Assembly: GCA_016858145.1 (NCBI GenBank)
Contig: JAEHOE010000087.1
Location: forward strand, 1-64,000
Direction: 5' to 3'
Length of the DNA stretch: 64,000 nt
Origin: Edaphochlamys debaryana
Lineage: Eukaryota > Chlorophyta > Chlorophyceae > Chlamydomonadales
This document shows positions 10,402 through 23,700 of this stretch, one piece after another (positions within the stretch are counted from its first letter, which is position 1; each line of letters starts with the position of its first letter). Both the position numbers and the translations under genes were made by a program. Below the pieces are notes generated by a model. It was not told the origin of the DNA. It saw only the letters and a program-made list of their open reading frames with translations, and searched no databases.

Positions 10402-13327
10402 ATGTCTGAACATAGTTCTAGGCTGGTTCTGGCCTTCAACGGACTTCTACTGCTGCTCGCGACTGCAGTTGCGCCCCGGGCAGCTTCTCTTTCCATACAC
10501 CCTAGCTGCTCCTTTCCCACCAAGGGCAATGCTCGGCCCGCAGTTACTGACCTGACCGGATTATTTCAGGGGCTCCCTGGGTTGGAGGGCGCATGCGTGT
10601 TCAACCCCGCGATCGTCCACATAGCGAACCAAGTCTACGTCATCTTCGCTCGTGTGTACGTAGCCAGCGAGCGGAATAAACGATGTCGCCCCGGGCGGAT
10701 GGACCGGAGTCCCTTCCTGGACGGCTGGCGAGGGGAATCCGTCAACATCATGGCTGTTGTGCGGCTCCACAAGCGGCGCTCGGCCCCAACGTTGCAGGCC
10801 AAGCTGCTTGGCCACACACACCTAGGACACGTGAATCATGAGGTGGGGGCAAGGGGGGCAGCAGTCCAGCCTCCGGGGAAGCGCCGCCGCCGCCGGGGGT
10901 GTGGCACTGCAAAGCTCCCCACGGAGACCCGCCGTCACCTCGCGTGCTACAGCCTGGAGCCCCCTTGCTTATGCGCTGCCTGCTGCCTTCACAGGACGCA
11001 CGCTTGTTCAAGGACCCGCGTGGACGCGTTTACGTCTACCTGGTGGGTGCGGGCCGCGGTGGTGGTGGGCGGCCACTGCCTGCCCGCATAGGGTTGCAGG
11101 ATGGGGCGAGGACGCGCGCTGCCCTCCACGCGCCTGCCCCGACTCTCCCGCCCCCCCTTCCCCTTCCCCCCCGCCCCCCTCGGCCCCTGACCGTCTCCCT
11201 CCAGGCCCTGCCCATGGGTGCACCTCCCAAACGCGCCGTCATCAACACGGCCTCGCGCGTGCTGGTGCACTGCGATGCTCAGGTCACCACCTGCGACGTA
11301 ACCCTCGGCTTCCCGCGCTTCCTCTTTTACTCGGACTCCATGGCCATGGACAAAAACTGGGTGCCGTGGAACGGTACGACGCTGATGTCGTACTCGCACT
11401 ACGGCACGCTGGGGCCGCACTCGGTGTTCGACTGGAAGTCGTACGACGAGCCGGAGCCGCACACGGGCTTCGACGCGGTCGCGGACCACCCCATCTTCCA
11501 ACTGCTCGAGGAGCGGTACGGCAAGCTGCTGCACCTTTCCGGCGGCACGCCGGCGATCTTGGAACCCGGGGGGCGCTCCTTCCTCGCGGTGGGCCACGTG
11601 CGGGCGCACCCCGGGTGCTTCCACCCGGAGGCCACCCCCGCCTGGCTCCACCCCAGCGTGGGCCTGGGCCAGACAGCCCGTACGCACGGCAGCGAACTGG
11701 CGGAGGCGATCGCGGCGGCGCAGGGCGAGGAGTCGGGCGGGCTGGCGGCGCTGGCGGGCCTCATTGGGCCCACCTGGTCCCAGGGCGTCAAGACCACATG
11801 CGCTGCGCTCGTGCGTGCGGGCAACACCAGCCAGAAGCAATCCCAGCTGAGGGAGGCGTTCCTGTTCAGGTGGGGCCGGGCTCACGGGGCGTGGGGCTGT
11901 GGCCTGGGTGCTGGGGACGGGGCTGGGATGTGGGTTGGGGTCGGGGCGGGGGCCGGGATGTGGGTTGGGAGCGCGGCGGGGGCTAGGATGTGGGTTGGGG
12001 TTGGGGCGGGGGCGGGGATGTGGGTTCGGGCGGGGGCGGGGGCTGGGGTGCGCTGCGGTGAAACGCACGCATGCGGTGGGGTGAAGGGGGGCACTCGGCT
12101 CGCCCAGCGGGGCCACGGGCCGACGGGGCCGATAGGGGTCATGGGTGCGGGGATGTTGGGGGTCCAGGGTGTGGGCGCGGCAGCCTGACGGCCGTGCCTT
12201 GGGGCAGGTCCCGGGCTGCGAGGCGCTGGCATGGCCCGGGGTCACATTGTGGTGTAAGAGGTGGAAGGGGCGAAGCGGCAGAGGGTGCTTGGCCTCAGGT
12301 GGGGGCGGGGCAGGGCCCAGCAAGGTGCGGGTGCGCTGGAGGCCCAGGCTCGGGTTTAATGCGTGGTCCGCGGCGCGGCACCCCCGTGTGCAGGGGACCC
12401 ATCCGCATCCCCACCTGCATCCCTCCCTCCCACCCCCCTTCCCAGGCACCTGGAGGACGTGGGCGTGCACTACCCCCTCGAGTACGCATTCTTCTTCTAC
12501 AGGTGTGTGCCTGTACGCTTGGCCGTGCCCGAGCTTGGGGGGACTGCGTGGGGGGGGGGGGCGGGTCAGGTGCGTGCCCGCGTGCTTGGCAGCACATGAT
12601 CGTGGCGAGGTTGGCGTGTTGCCAGAGAAAAAGGGAGTGAGGGGCAAGGGAGGCGGAGGCGCGCGGCCGCGTCCGCGGCAGTGGTGGATAAGCGTGGTGG
12701 AGGTGCGCATGGGGGTGAGGCAAGGGTCGAGGCGAGGCTTGTGGCTCCTTCCCAACCCGGCATCCGCACGCTTCTCACGCCCGCCCCTTCAGGTTCAGCG
12801 CCACCCCGCCGTACAACATCACGCACCTCTCCCACGGCTTCATTCCCGACACGGGCCAGCCCGCGTCGCACCACACGGGCATCGTGTTCCCCATCGGCCT
12901 GGAGCGGCTCGGATCGGACGATTCAGAGTATCTGATCACGTACGGCGAAAGCGATCAGGCGTCACGTGTGCTGACCATGTCGGCGGCTGACGTGGACGCC
13001 ATGCTACAGCCGCTGGATGACTGGATGCGCGAGCCGGAGTCGTACACGGTGTGTGCGTTACAGTGCGCGGGTGACGTGGCAGAAGGTCATGGGGATGACG
13101 GGGCGGAGGCTGACCATGCCGACACCAGTGGGACTGTGGGGCTGCGGGCCATGGGCCGCGGAACTACGCTGGGGGGTGCGCGGCGGAGGCGGAAGCGGGC
13201 CGCGGGGGTGCAGGGGCAAGGGGGCGCGGGGGCAGGCGCGCAAGCAGAGGCCGGGGCGGGGGCAGGGGCAGGGGGGGCGGTAGGGATAGCACGAGCGCGG
13301 CGGCTGCTGGGTCGAGGGCAGCATTGA
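10402..13327 (+). CDS. Secreted glycosidase-like five-bladed beta-propeller protein
   Basis: Exons 10402-10842, 10995-11042, 11205-11869, 12446-12502 and 12793-13327, all in phase, about 580 residues. The first ~28 residues form a signal peptide (LVLAFNGLLLLLATAVAPRA), so it enters the secretory route. Short blade-like segments follow: CVFNPAIVHIANQVYVIFARV, LFKDPRGRVYVYL and near the end EYLITYGESDQASRVLTM. The pattern of 'N/DP..., xxYV/I..R and SYG-D...R' resembles glycoside hydrolase family 130/43-like propellers and glycosyltransferase-linked relatives; that assignment is by motif feel and moderate. NGTT and NITH are possible N-glycosylation sites. After ESYT (13,048) there is a possible donor (gtgtgt); without it the frame runs on through a Gly-Ala-rich tail to TGA at 13,327, so the C-terminus is uncertain. 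Confidence 0.6.
11898..12060. repeat. Imperfect G-rich minisatellite in an intron
   Basis: Repeated gggatgtgggttgggg-like words with gcggggg spacers, five or so copies, fill the start of the 576-base intron 11,870-12,445 of the beta-propeller gene. The guanine runs could form G-quadruplexes; that is inference. Confidence 0.7.
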
Positions 13328-13680
13328 AGAGGCAGCGTGCATATGGCGGGGCGGAGGGCAGAACGCATGTGGGACCCTACTACCGGTACTGCTCAGGGTC
13401 TGATCCTTGATGATGCTATTCATCCGTAGAGTGGCAGATATTGAGGGTTTGAGAGGTCGAGGTCGGGTTCGGGACCCGTGTGGGCAGGTGGGGGGAGCTC
13501 CTAGGCGCAGTGCATTGGAATCCCCAGGCCAGGGCAAGGGGTAGTCGGGGGCGATGTAGGGCGGGTAGTGTCAGTGAGTGGCTTGGGGCCAGCGGGCATG
13601 GGCGAGCGGGTAGGCGCTAGCACACCAGGGCGGCATGGTGGCCAACTGAGGTCACGGCAGTCTATCAACGTTTGAGAGGT
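13328..13680. other. Short intergenic segment before repeat copy B
   Basis: No gene seen. It is probably 3' untranslated sequence of the preceding + strand gene. If the TGTAA in repeat copy B (14,108-14,112) is its polyadenylation signal, the untranslated region would be about 780 bases. Confidence 0.35.
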
Positions 13681-14426
13681 CAGCTGGGTTGGGAGGGCTA
13701 GGATTTGTTTGGGCAGGAGAGACCCCCCCCTGGGAGGCGAGCAAGAACGAGCGAGTCGGCGACGATGTAGTACGGTGCGGAACTGCGGATATTGTCAGTG
13801 TGAGGAAGTGGCTAGCGGGGTAAGCGGGCAGGGGCAAGCACACGAGGGCAGCCAGCGTACTGGCTGGCCTGGCGCTGTCACTGCCAAGTGGGCCGAAGTC
13901 TTCGCCTTGCGAGGGCACGGGCGGCAGTGTGGGGGTAGACGACATCAAGGAATCGTAGCGCTTGGTTGGGGGGCGTAGGGCGTCGTCGCGAACTACGCAG
14001 ACCTGTGGGCGGCCTACCTTGTCGTCGTGAAGGAGGTGTGGGGCTCTGCATAGCTTGAAAGGCGAGAGGGTCACGCTGCTGGAGCTGCGTCACGGAGGCG
14101 AACATACTGTAACTGTCGGGGGTGAGCCCTGCTGAGCGAAGTGCCGGGACGCAACCGCTCAAGGCCTTCACACAGAGACTCAGGGCCCCACGCCCAATTG
14201 GAGGCTCGAGTCCAGCGCCGCGCTTCTCCTCCTGGCCCTGAGGCCAGACAGCAACCCGTTCCACCCACCAACCCGTTCCGCCCCTTCATAGGACACACCG
14301 AATGCTCCTCGCTTCGCGTCCGTCCTTTCGTCCCACCCCTCAGCCCCACCCCTCTAGTATACGTCCGCCTTCATGTCCACAACGGAGACTCATGGGCATG
14401 CACGGGCCACAGGCAGCCCGCGAGTG
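13681..14426. repeat. Direct repeat copy B (~746 bp)
   Basis: Second copy of the element at 7-748, same orientation, about 12.9 kb apart. It lies between the 3' ends of two convergent genes (beta-propeller + and MED16 -). It contains TGTAA at 14,108-14,112 on the + strand. After GCGAGTG at 14,426 the copies diverge at once. Confidence 0.9.
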
Positions 14427-14567
14427 CCGGCGGCGGCCCACCTGTCACCCGCGCCCCAGACCATGCACCGGCAACCGGCCCATATGGCAACCGACTCGTC
14501 TTGCACTCCCCCCCCAATGCCAAGCGCCCGATTGCCCCCCGCCTCAACCGTCCGACTCACAAATACC

Positions 14568-14633
14568 CCACAACGTTTAGCCTTCCTCCCCGCTACACAT
14601 ACCCCACAACGTTCAGCCTTCCTCCCCGCTAAC
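14568..14633. repeat. Two-copy tandem repeat downstream of MED16
   Basis: A unit of about 32 bases (taccccacaacgtt..agccttcctccccgct) occurs twice in a row in what should be the MED16 3' untranslated region or just beyond it. Confidence 0.75.
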
Positions 14634-14706
14634 TCCAGTCCTTCACCACGCCCACCACCTCGCCACCCCCCCACCGTGTACTGCCGTACTACGGCCCTCG
14701 TACGGC

Positions 14707-17700
14707 TCAGTACTCCATGTCCATCTCGAGGCCCAGCCGGGCCCGTTTCCAACCGCTGCCCATCTCGATGGGCGGCGCGCAGCTGACCCAGGCCCGCTGC
14801 AGGGCCGCCATGAGGGGCGGCAGGCCCCGCCGGGCCCCAGCCGCGCCCACGCCGGGCCCCATCTGCGCCGTCGCCGTGGCCGCCTCTGCCCCCTCCAGGG
14901 ACCAGGAGGTCCCCGGGGGCAGCGGCGCGGAGGTCAGGCAGTCCACCGGCACGCCTGCAGGTGGGGGGGCCAAAGCGTGTCCGGGACGTGTGTTTGGGGA
15001 GGGGGGTGCAGGCGTCGGCACGCGTCTTGCATCAAGCGCAGCCTCGGGCCATGTGTTGCATGTCGTGCAGGGAAGGGAGGTGCGCGTGTCCGGGACGTGT
15101 GTTTGGGGGGGCAGGCGGGCGGGATGTCTGGGACGTGTTAAGCAACGAGGAAACCGTAAGCTAGCAGAAAGCCCGGCGAGACCCCGGAGGTGTGTTTGCG
15201 CGGGGAAGGGGCAGCGGAAGGAGCTCAGGGAACAGCCCATCCTGCGGGTCTTAATCGGCACAGACGCACTACCTGCCCGCGCCACCCATTCCGGATTCTA
15301 AATCGAAGCCCGGTCAATCCGTCCCCGACCGCATGCCACGCACCGTTGGCGTTGGCCCAGAGGGGCGCCGAGGAGCCCAGCGCCAGCGCCGCCGCGCGCT
15401 GCCGCCGCCAGCGCAGTCGCTGCCGGCTGCTCACGTGCTGAGTCAGCACGTGGGAGTGCAGCTCGGGGGCGGGCGCAGGGGCTCTGCGAGCGGGGGAGGC
15501 AGGGGCGGGCGGGGCAGGGTCGTTGGGGACAGGCTACCCGGCCTACCGACCCCCCGGCTTGACGCTGCGCAGAGCCGCCTCAGTCTCCCCAACTGCCATG
15601 CGTTCGCCCCGGTGCCTCCCCGGCGTTCCTCCCTCCTTCGCGCCCTTCCCCCCACCCCACGAACCCCCCCACCGGAAGCTCATCCACAGCCGCCGGGCCG
15701 CGGCGTACGGCGCATCACGTGGGTCCACCAGCTGCCCCTGGGGGGTGGGGAGGAGGTACCAGTAACGGAGGGGGAGGCAGGAAGGAGTGTTTCCAAACGC
15801 GCGTCTGGCGATCCAGGGACGGCAGCTGTGCGTGGAGACCCCCTAAAACCCCTCCTCGGCCCCCCCCGCGGCCCCACCTGCAGCCCCAGGCACCGGTACC
15901 GCTCCATGTACGTCTCCCGCGTGAGGGGGCCGCCCAGCAGCGACTGCAGCGCCCGACCCACGTCCTCGCCGCGGAGCAGCTGGAGGGGAGGGGCGGGGAG
16001 GGGTGGGGGAGGGGAGGGGAGGGGCGAAGCAGCTGTGTGTGGGGGGGGCGGGCGGGGGGTGCAGCGATGGTGGTGGTGGTGGGGAAACGGGGCGGGCGGG
16101 GCGGGGCCGGTGGAGGTTGAAATCGGGAGGTTGAACTTGGTCGGAGGGCAGGGGTGCAGGGGTGCAGGGGCCCGGGCTCTCCACACACGCACGGCGGTAG
16201 CCCCGGACCACTTCTGAGAGGACCACGCGCGCGATTGGACCACCCCCTGTCCTAGCCCACCCCCCCCACACACCCACAGGTCCTCGCCGCACCGCAGGTG
16301 CCGTACGCGCTGCGCTGCCATCCCCCCCCCGACAATGGCACTGCCCTGAACTGGCCAGGTTGCATTCCACACGTTACTTTACGCCCGCTGGCCTGGCCGC
16401 TGGGTTCTCCCTTACCTGGGACAGGTTGGGTGTCAGGATGAGGCCCTTGCAGCGGGCAAAGTGGTAGTGGAAGGGGCCCTGGAAAAGGCCGTGCGCAACC
16501 TGGGCGAGGAACACCTGCGGGCGCGGAGGGCAGGAGGAGGGGAGGGGGCGTGCGTGGCGCAGCCGGGTTCCGGGGGGCTCAGGGCCGGCCGGCAGGGGCA
16601 GGGGCAGGGGCGTGCGAGCGAGGGGCGTCAGGCGAAGGGGCGCGCTTCGGGGCCAGCGCACGGAAGGCCGTTGCCCTGCGTCGCCGAGCAAGCAAGGAGC
16701 CGCACTGGGTAATCCCTGATGAGGGCGTGACCCTGGCAACACGCACGTCGCCCGCGGCTTCGCCCTCAGCTCTCAGATGATTGAGGGTTGGCGGTTGGCC
16801 AGATTGCTGGTGCCGTACCGTACCGTGCCGTACCGGCAGTTGGCTCAGCCCCACCCTGGCGGCGCGCGCGGCCCTCACCCGGGGTAGCTCGTGGGACTTG
16901 GCGGAGTGCTCGTCCGCGGCAGTGACGTGCACCATGGGGGCACCCGGCAGCAAGCCCGGCGTGGGGCCGGGGGGCGCGCCGCCGTTTTGCTGCTGGCCCT
17001 TCTGAAGTGCCAGCAGGCCCTGGTGATGAGGGGGGGTGGGTGGGGACGGGGGCAGGAGAGGAGAGCGGAGTTCTGGCTTGGTGGCGCGGGTAGGCGAGTC
17101 GGGGCGGCGGGGTTGCGATGCGGAAGCCAGCATTGAGCAAGGACGCTTGCGGTGCTGGCGAGGAGGCGGAAAGAGCAAGACCCGGGCTGTGTGTTGGCGG
17201 CGGCGACCTCTGTGCCCAGCCAGATGCAGAGCGGGGGCGTTGTACTTGGCGGGGAGGAGTGGGATGCGGGGAATCGGTCCGGTCCGGCTGTGATGATCGC
17301 CGTCCCTAGCCTGCCGCAAACCAACCGCCAACTGCCAACCGCCAACCGTACCTGCACGTGGCTCTGCAGCAGTGTCGCCTGCCTCTTCTGCAGGTTCACC
17401 ATGACGAGCATGAGGGTCTTCAGGCGGCCGTGGTTGCTAGCTGCCTCGGTTGGGCCGCCCAACAGCTCCTGCGCGGGCGGTTGGTAGTTGGGGGTGGGCG
17501 CCGGTTGCTTTAGAACAAGGCACGCCGGGTTGTGTCGCCAGTGACAAAGGCGTTCGGCTGAGCATGCTGACGTCCCTTCCGAATGCTGTGCGCCAAAAAG
17601 CTTGGAGGGCCCGTGGCAGTGGGCAGGCAAGGCCATGAGTCGACCGTGAAGACCCTGACTCAAAGCACGCCATCTCTACACGCTCCAGCCCGGCCCTGAC

Positions 17701-20700
17701 CAGGCCCATGACACAGGGCCCAACCAGGCCCAACCGGGCCCACCTGCACAGCCGGATGCAGGGTGACGGTTCCCTGGCGACCATCCGCGCCCTTGGCTGC
17801 CTGCTGCGTGGATCCGGCCTGGGCGGGTCAGGGCAGGCAGGGGCGGGCGGACGGGCGGGCGGGCAAGGTGGCGGGATGGTAGGGAGAGGGCCTGGAGAGG
17901 GAGAGGAAACGGCACTGCTGGCGCGCGGAGTGTACTGGGCAGAGGCTACCGGGGTCAGACTACTAGAGGGCGAGTGGGCCACCGGCCGCCGGGTGGACGG
18001 AGGGTTGGCGGGCAGGGCGTCAGTCCCTGGGCGCGGAGTGTGCCGGACACCACCGGACAGAAGCCGGACACAAGCGACCGCCCCCGGACCGGACCCCGTG
18101 CGGGAGGGCGAGTGGGTCTGGGCGGGAGTGGGCGCGAGGCTCCAGCACGGCCCATGCACGGCAGTACGGCACTGTACGGCACCTGATCAAGAGATCTCGC
18201 GATCTCACCGGGAGCAGTGCCATCTGCATGTACTTGTACAGCACGTGATCGGGGTAGAGGCGGATGAGGGGGATCATGTCGGGCCCACCGCTGCCCCCGT
18301 CGGGCCCGGCGGCGCCGTTGCCTGGGCCCGCGGTCCCGTCCTGCCCTGCCTGGGCGTACTCCAGTGACCACAGCCGGAGGCCTGAAGGCGTGAGGGGTAG
18401 GGTGGCCGGGACGAGGTAGGACAACTTGAGACACACACGTGCGGTATGCGGCAGTGTCAATGCACCTTGGGAGCGACATCGACAGTTACGGTACGTGACG
18501 TAAGCTAGATGGTTAGACACACGCGTGTTTGTATGCAGCATCAAGACGGGCCGGCCGTGTTTGCATTGTGAAGGTCGTGGGTCGTGGAAACCATGCGGGT
18601 CCTGCCACCGACCGTGCGCTTAGAAGCAGCGTCCCTTACCTTCCTCCAGCCCGGCCCCCCAGCCAACCACCCCAGCTGCCGCCTCCCACTCCCTCACCTG
18701 CCAGCACGAGTCCCGTGGCCCCCACTCCTTCACCTGCCAGCATGATTCCCCTAGCCCCACTTTCTCACTTGGACCCACTCCCTCACCTGCCAGCATGAGG
18801 GTGAGCACTTCGAACACGAACCACACCATGTGGGCGGCCAGGGCCTTGGTCTCGGGGTGGTTGCTGGGGCGTGTGCAATGTTTTGGGTGCCGTGGGGGGG
18901 AGGGAGCGCAGGGCAGAGCAGTTGAGCGGCATTGCGTAACCACAACACAACAAGAAATGGTGACGGGGGGAGGTAAGAGGAAGCGGCGCGTAAGGGTATG
19001 CCGACCCAGCGGCTGGATGCAGACCAGGAGCCAGTTTGGTTCGCACCCTCGCCGACCCCTGCCCGCCCACCGCTGCGACATCTTTCCCTCACTCTGCGCG
19101 CCCCAGGCCCCACGAGGCCCGACCCAGACCCAGGCCCAGGCCACGCGGCACTCACAGGACGTCTGCCTGGCTGTACAGCAGCGCCAGGGCCTGGCTGTAC
19201 TGTACGACACGCGCCGCCGCCAGCAGATCAGCCGCCAGCAGGGCGGCACGTGGGTGTGGGATGCGGCGCAGAACCTCCAGCTTGGCCCTGTCGGAGGGCG
19301 GAGCCGGGGGGATAGGGGTTCAATGCAACGTACAGCTACCGTATTTTGGCCCCCCAGCCGGCAACGCGACCCCTGTCCAGGATCCAGGATCCTATATTCT
19401 GGATACTGTCAGTGCTGCACAGTGCGATCCCGCACACCTGCTGACGCCCGTCGCCATGCTGGACCGTATGCTGATCTCCTCGTGCCCGTACAGCAGTACG
19501 TCCAGCTGGGACAGGCTGGTGGCCACGTGCTCCGTACGGCCCGCCAGCCAGCACTGCCGCAACCGCTCTGCCACGTCCCACAGACTGAGCGGGTGGGGTG
19601 AAGGGGCGAGGGGGGGCCAAAGGGTTCGGGGGTAAGTTCCGGACAAAGTCGAGAGTGGAGAGGGGGCGAGGGTGGGGCGGCGGGTCAGCGGGGCGGGGTT
19701 GACGTGCAGCGGAGCTGCGGGGAGGCGGGGGGGACCTCCCCAACCCGCATCGCGGGGGAATGCGCGCAACGCACAGCACGCAGCACGCCCCGCAGATGGG
19801 GGGCGCACAGCACGCAGCACGCACCTGAGCCGGTGCAGCATGCCCCACGCGAGGCGCATGGTATCCATGTTGCACGCAATCACGTCCTCTACGCTGGCGA
19901 AGCTCGCGCCGCCGCCGCCGCCAGCCGCCGCCGCCGCCGCCGCTGCCGCCGCCGTTGACCCCGGCGACGGAGGCACGACGTCCGGCAGCGTCCGAATGAG
20001 GAGCACGACGCTGCTGGCGGCGCCGTCGGCGGCGGCGACGTCAGGCAGACCGAATTTCGCCCCCGCCGCCGCCGTGGATCCAGCGGTTGGATCTTGCGCG
20101 GGGCCGATGCGGGCGGCGGTTGCGAGGCAGCAGCTGTTGGCGGAGAGGCAGGCGGCGGCGGCGAGGGAGGTGGTGAGGGGCGGGGGCGCGGGCGCGCCGG
20201 CGGCGAGGCCGTTGGCGGTTGGCGGTTGGGAGTTGGAGGGGTCGCAGGACGCCAGCTCGGCTGTGGGTGGGGAGGGTGGGCGTGGGTGGGTGGGCTCTCA
20301 GGTCGGGTGCATGGGTGGACGCCTGAGGTCGTCCCACTCCTGCCTCTCCTTCCTTTCCCGGCCTCAGCCCCCCTCCCTGGACACCCAACCATACTGCGTC
20401 CATCCTCCTCTTGTACCCGCATCCAAGTTCTCCCCGCAGTCCCCTTACTTGCCACTTCCCTGTTACCAGTCCCCAGCACCGCCGGTCCGGGGCTGTGCAC
20501 ACCCAGGGCTTGCTTGCTGCCCGTCCAGAGTCAACCCATGCCCCACCCCAACCCCTACACAGCTCCCATCCCCGCAGTCTCAATCCCGGCCCCCAACCTC
20601 GCCTCCCGCCCCCTCCCCGCCTCCAGCGCCGGCACCCACCCGGCGCCTGCGCCGCCAGCAGCGTCATGGTCTCGGAGTCCATTACGTAAACCCCGCCGCC

Positions 20701-23700
20701 AACCGCTGCCGCCACCTTGGAGCCGTCAACCGACACGGACACCGCAGCCGCGGGCCCGGCGGCCGCCCCCGCCCCGGCGGCGGCGGCGGCAGCCGCCGCA
20801 GCCCCAGCGGCGGCGCAGTGCAGATCCAGCGGGGCCGAGTGCCGCTCTCTCCGCCAACCGCCGTCAGCCACGGGCTGGTCTGAGTAAGCGATAACGGTCG
20901 CCGGCCCGGCGGCGGCGGCGGCGGCGGTTGCGGAGCCGGCGGCGCCGTCGGCAGCCAACGGCTGGGCGAGGACGTAGGCCCTCTTGGTGGCACCAGCTGA
21001 GAGGGTCAGACGGCAGTGCCGAGCGGCCCACCCGGGATCGAGCTGAAGCTTGGTGCGGTGGGCGGCGGTTACCGGAGGCACCTCGCGCCCCGCCGCAGCC
21101 GCCGCCGCGACCGCCGCGGCCGCCGCCGCCAGCGGCTGCCCGCCCAGCGTCGGGTTCCCGCGCACATCGTACATGTGTACGGCATCGCGCTGGTTGCCGT
21201 ACACGACCGCCGCCGCCAGCGCGCCGTCGTGCGTCGCGCACATGGACGCACACGCCACGCGCGGAGCCGCCGCCGCCCCGGCGGCGCCGACGGCCCCCGG
21301 TCCCGCGTCCGGCCCCGCCGCCGTCAGCGCTGACGCCATCCCGTCCGCCAGATCAGGCGGCGGCGGCAGCCTCAGCGGCCGGGACTTGAACCATGCCAGC
21401 TGATTTGGAAGTTTGGAAGCCAGGGACCAAAGTATCGTCAGATCGCCGCCCGCCGTCAGCACGGCAGCCGTCAGCTGGCTGGGCCGGGCCCAGTGGGGCA
21501 CCCACTGCAGCGACGACGTCAAGCGCAAAGGAGGAGGGGTTACGCAAGTTGGGGAGGGCAGAGTCGGCTCGCCTCCCGGTGGGCTGGCAGGGTCCAAGTC
21601 GGAGCACACTCCCACCTCACGCCTCACGGATGTCACGACGCGGCCCCACCCCGCGCACAGCGTTTCCCCTCTTGCCACCGGGACCCCTTTCCCATCCCAC
21701 TCCCCCTCCCGTAGGCCACGCCAGCACCCTCCTTCCCCACCCCCCACCCCCATCCCCGACCCCAGCCCCCCATCAACCCAGAACCCACCCCCGGCGCGAG
21801 CGACTCCTCCGCAAACAGCGAGTCGAAGTTCTCCGGCTGCTGCCCGCCCGACCCAAATGGGGGCCCGCCCGGGGCCTGGCCTGGCCCGGCCGACCCAGAT
21901 GACGCCGCATCAAGGCGCTTCATGGCCAGAAGCGACGTGCACCACACGCGCCCGGCGGACGGCTGGCGCAGCCAGCACACGCCCGCCAGCGCCGCCGCGC
22001 CGCCGGCGGCGCCCGCCACTGACCCCGGCTCGCCGGCGGCGTCCGACCCAGATCCGATCCCGGCGGTCCCGGCCCCGGCACCATCTGGGTCGGTGGCGGC
22101 GGTGGTGCCCGGCTCGGGCTTGATGTCGGCCGGGCCGGACAGTCCGCTGAGGGAGGGGTTGCCGGTGCTGCTCGTGCCGGCGGGCCTCCCCCCCGGCTCC
22201 TGTTTGATGCCGCCCTGGCTGTCCGCCGGCCCCCCGGGACCCGCGCCGCCGCCCCCCACGTCCATCAGCAGCTGGCCGTGCCAGTCGTCCACCACGCGGG
22301 GATAAACCTGGTCGTCCTGGCCCTGGCATTACGTAAGGGGGAGGGGGAGGGGGAGGACATGGGGAAAAGGGCATGAGGGGTGCTACGTCAGCAGGATCTC
22401 AGAGCGGGGGCGGATACGGTGGTTCCCTGGCCCTGCAGTGGAAACCAGCGGCGGCAGCCTGGAGGCGGGAGGGGGTTTGCGGCGAGAGGGCAGGGCGGCG
22501 CACATCCCGCTGGTGGAGGCGGCGCAAACGACCGGGGTCCGACCAATGGGCCCCAAGAAGGTGCGGCGTGCCCCAGCCGCCTAGAGAGCGTATGCGTTGG
22601 ATGTTCTAGACCCAAGCGGGCCGCGCCTAGCGCAGGGGATGACCGACATCGGGGTCCGTCATCGCCGGGCCGGGCGCAACCAGCAACCATGACCCCCGTC
22701 GGAATGCACCCCTTCAAAGTGCACACCGACGCCCGCTGACATGTAACGCCAGGCAAAGTTGCAACTCCAACGCTCCAGCCCACAGGGACGCCAGTCGCGG
22801 GCGCCTCAGCGCAAGTCACCGCCCCCCACACACAACTTCAACCACTCCCCAGTCCTACCTGCTACCTGCGCAAACGTCAGGCCCCGCCTGCTCTCGAGGG
22901 GAGGGTCCCAACCCCCAGCTGCAGTAGCCACCCCCCTCACCCACAGCCCCAAACACCTCCCCGCCCGCAGGCCTCACCTGCTGTGACGGCTGGGTCCACA
23001 CCACCACTCGCCCCGAGGCCGTGGCGCCGAGCAGGGCCCGGCGCTGCCCCGGCCAGGACCACTCCAGGTGTGTCACGCAGTCGTGGGGGCCTGCAGTGGG
23101 GGCAAGCGGTGTTGGGGTGGTTGTACACACGTGTGTGAGCGCATGGGCGCCGCAGCGGGGTCTGGCGAGGCAACGCCCCTGAGCGGCGTCCCCAGGCATG
23201 GCTGTGGCAGGGCCGCCGTTCTTTTTGCAACCCCCGCGGCCCCCGGCCTTTGGTCAGTGCACACGTGTCCCCAAGATGACAGCAACAGAACTCGGCTGCG
23301 GGAGGCTGGCTGCGCTGCAGCTGACCTGGGCCGTCCCGTGCGCGCCAGGGCCCGCTGGGGCCCCGTGCGAACACCGCGCCGCCTGCAGCTCGCCCAGTTA
23401 CCCCCCCCCCCCGGCGCCGCTCCCCACCTGTGGCGGGCAACTCCAGGGTCGTGCAGTCCTCCGGGTTGGAGGGCTCGAGCACCAGAATCTGCGCCACGCT
23501 GCTGCCGGGCTCGGGGGTGAGCGCGACCGCCACCAGGTTGCTGACCGGGCACCATGCCGACGCGCTCGGCGACGCTGCCCCCACCGGCAGCTGCACGCAG
23601 CACAGCTGTCCGCGAGCATCCGCTTCTGGTGGGGGCAGCAGCTCCTGAGGAACCGGCGGCACGGCGTCCACCTCGATCGGGACATTTGGCGGGGCACCGG

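Noticed and set aside
7..14426. Paired direct repeats as LTRs of a retrotransposon
   Set aside because: The interior holds host-type multi-exon genes, no reverse transcriptase, integrase or primer-binding site was seen, and the repeats lack TG..CA ends.
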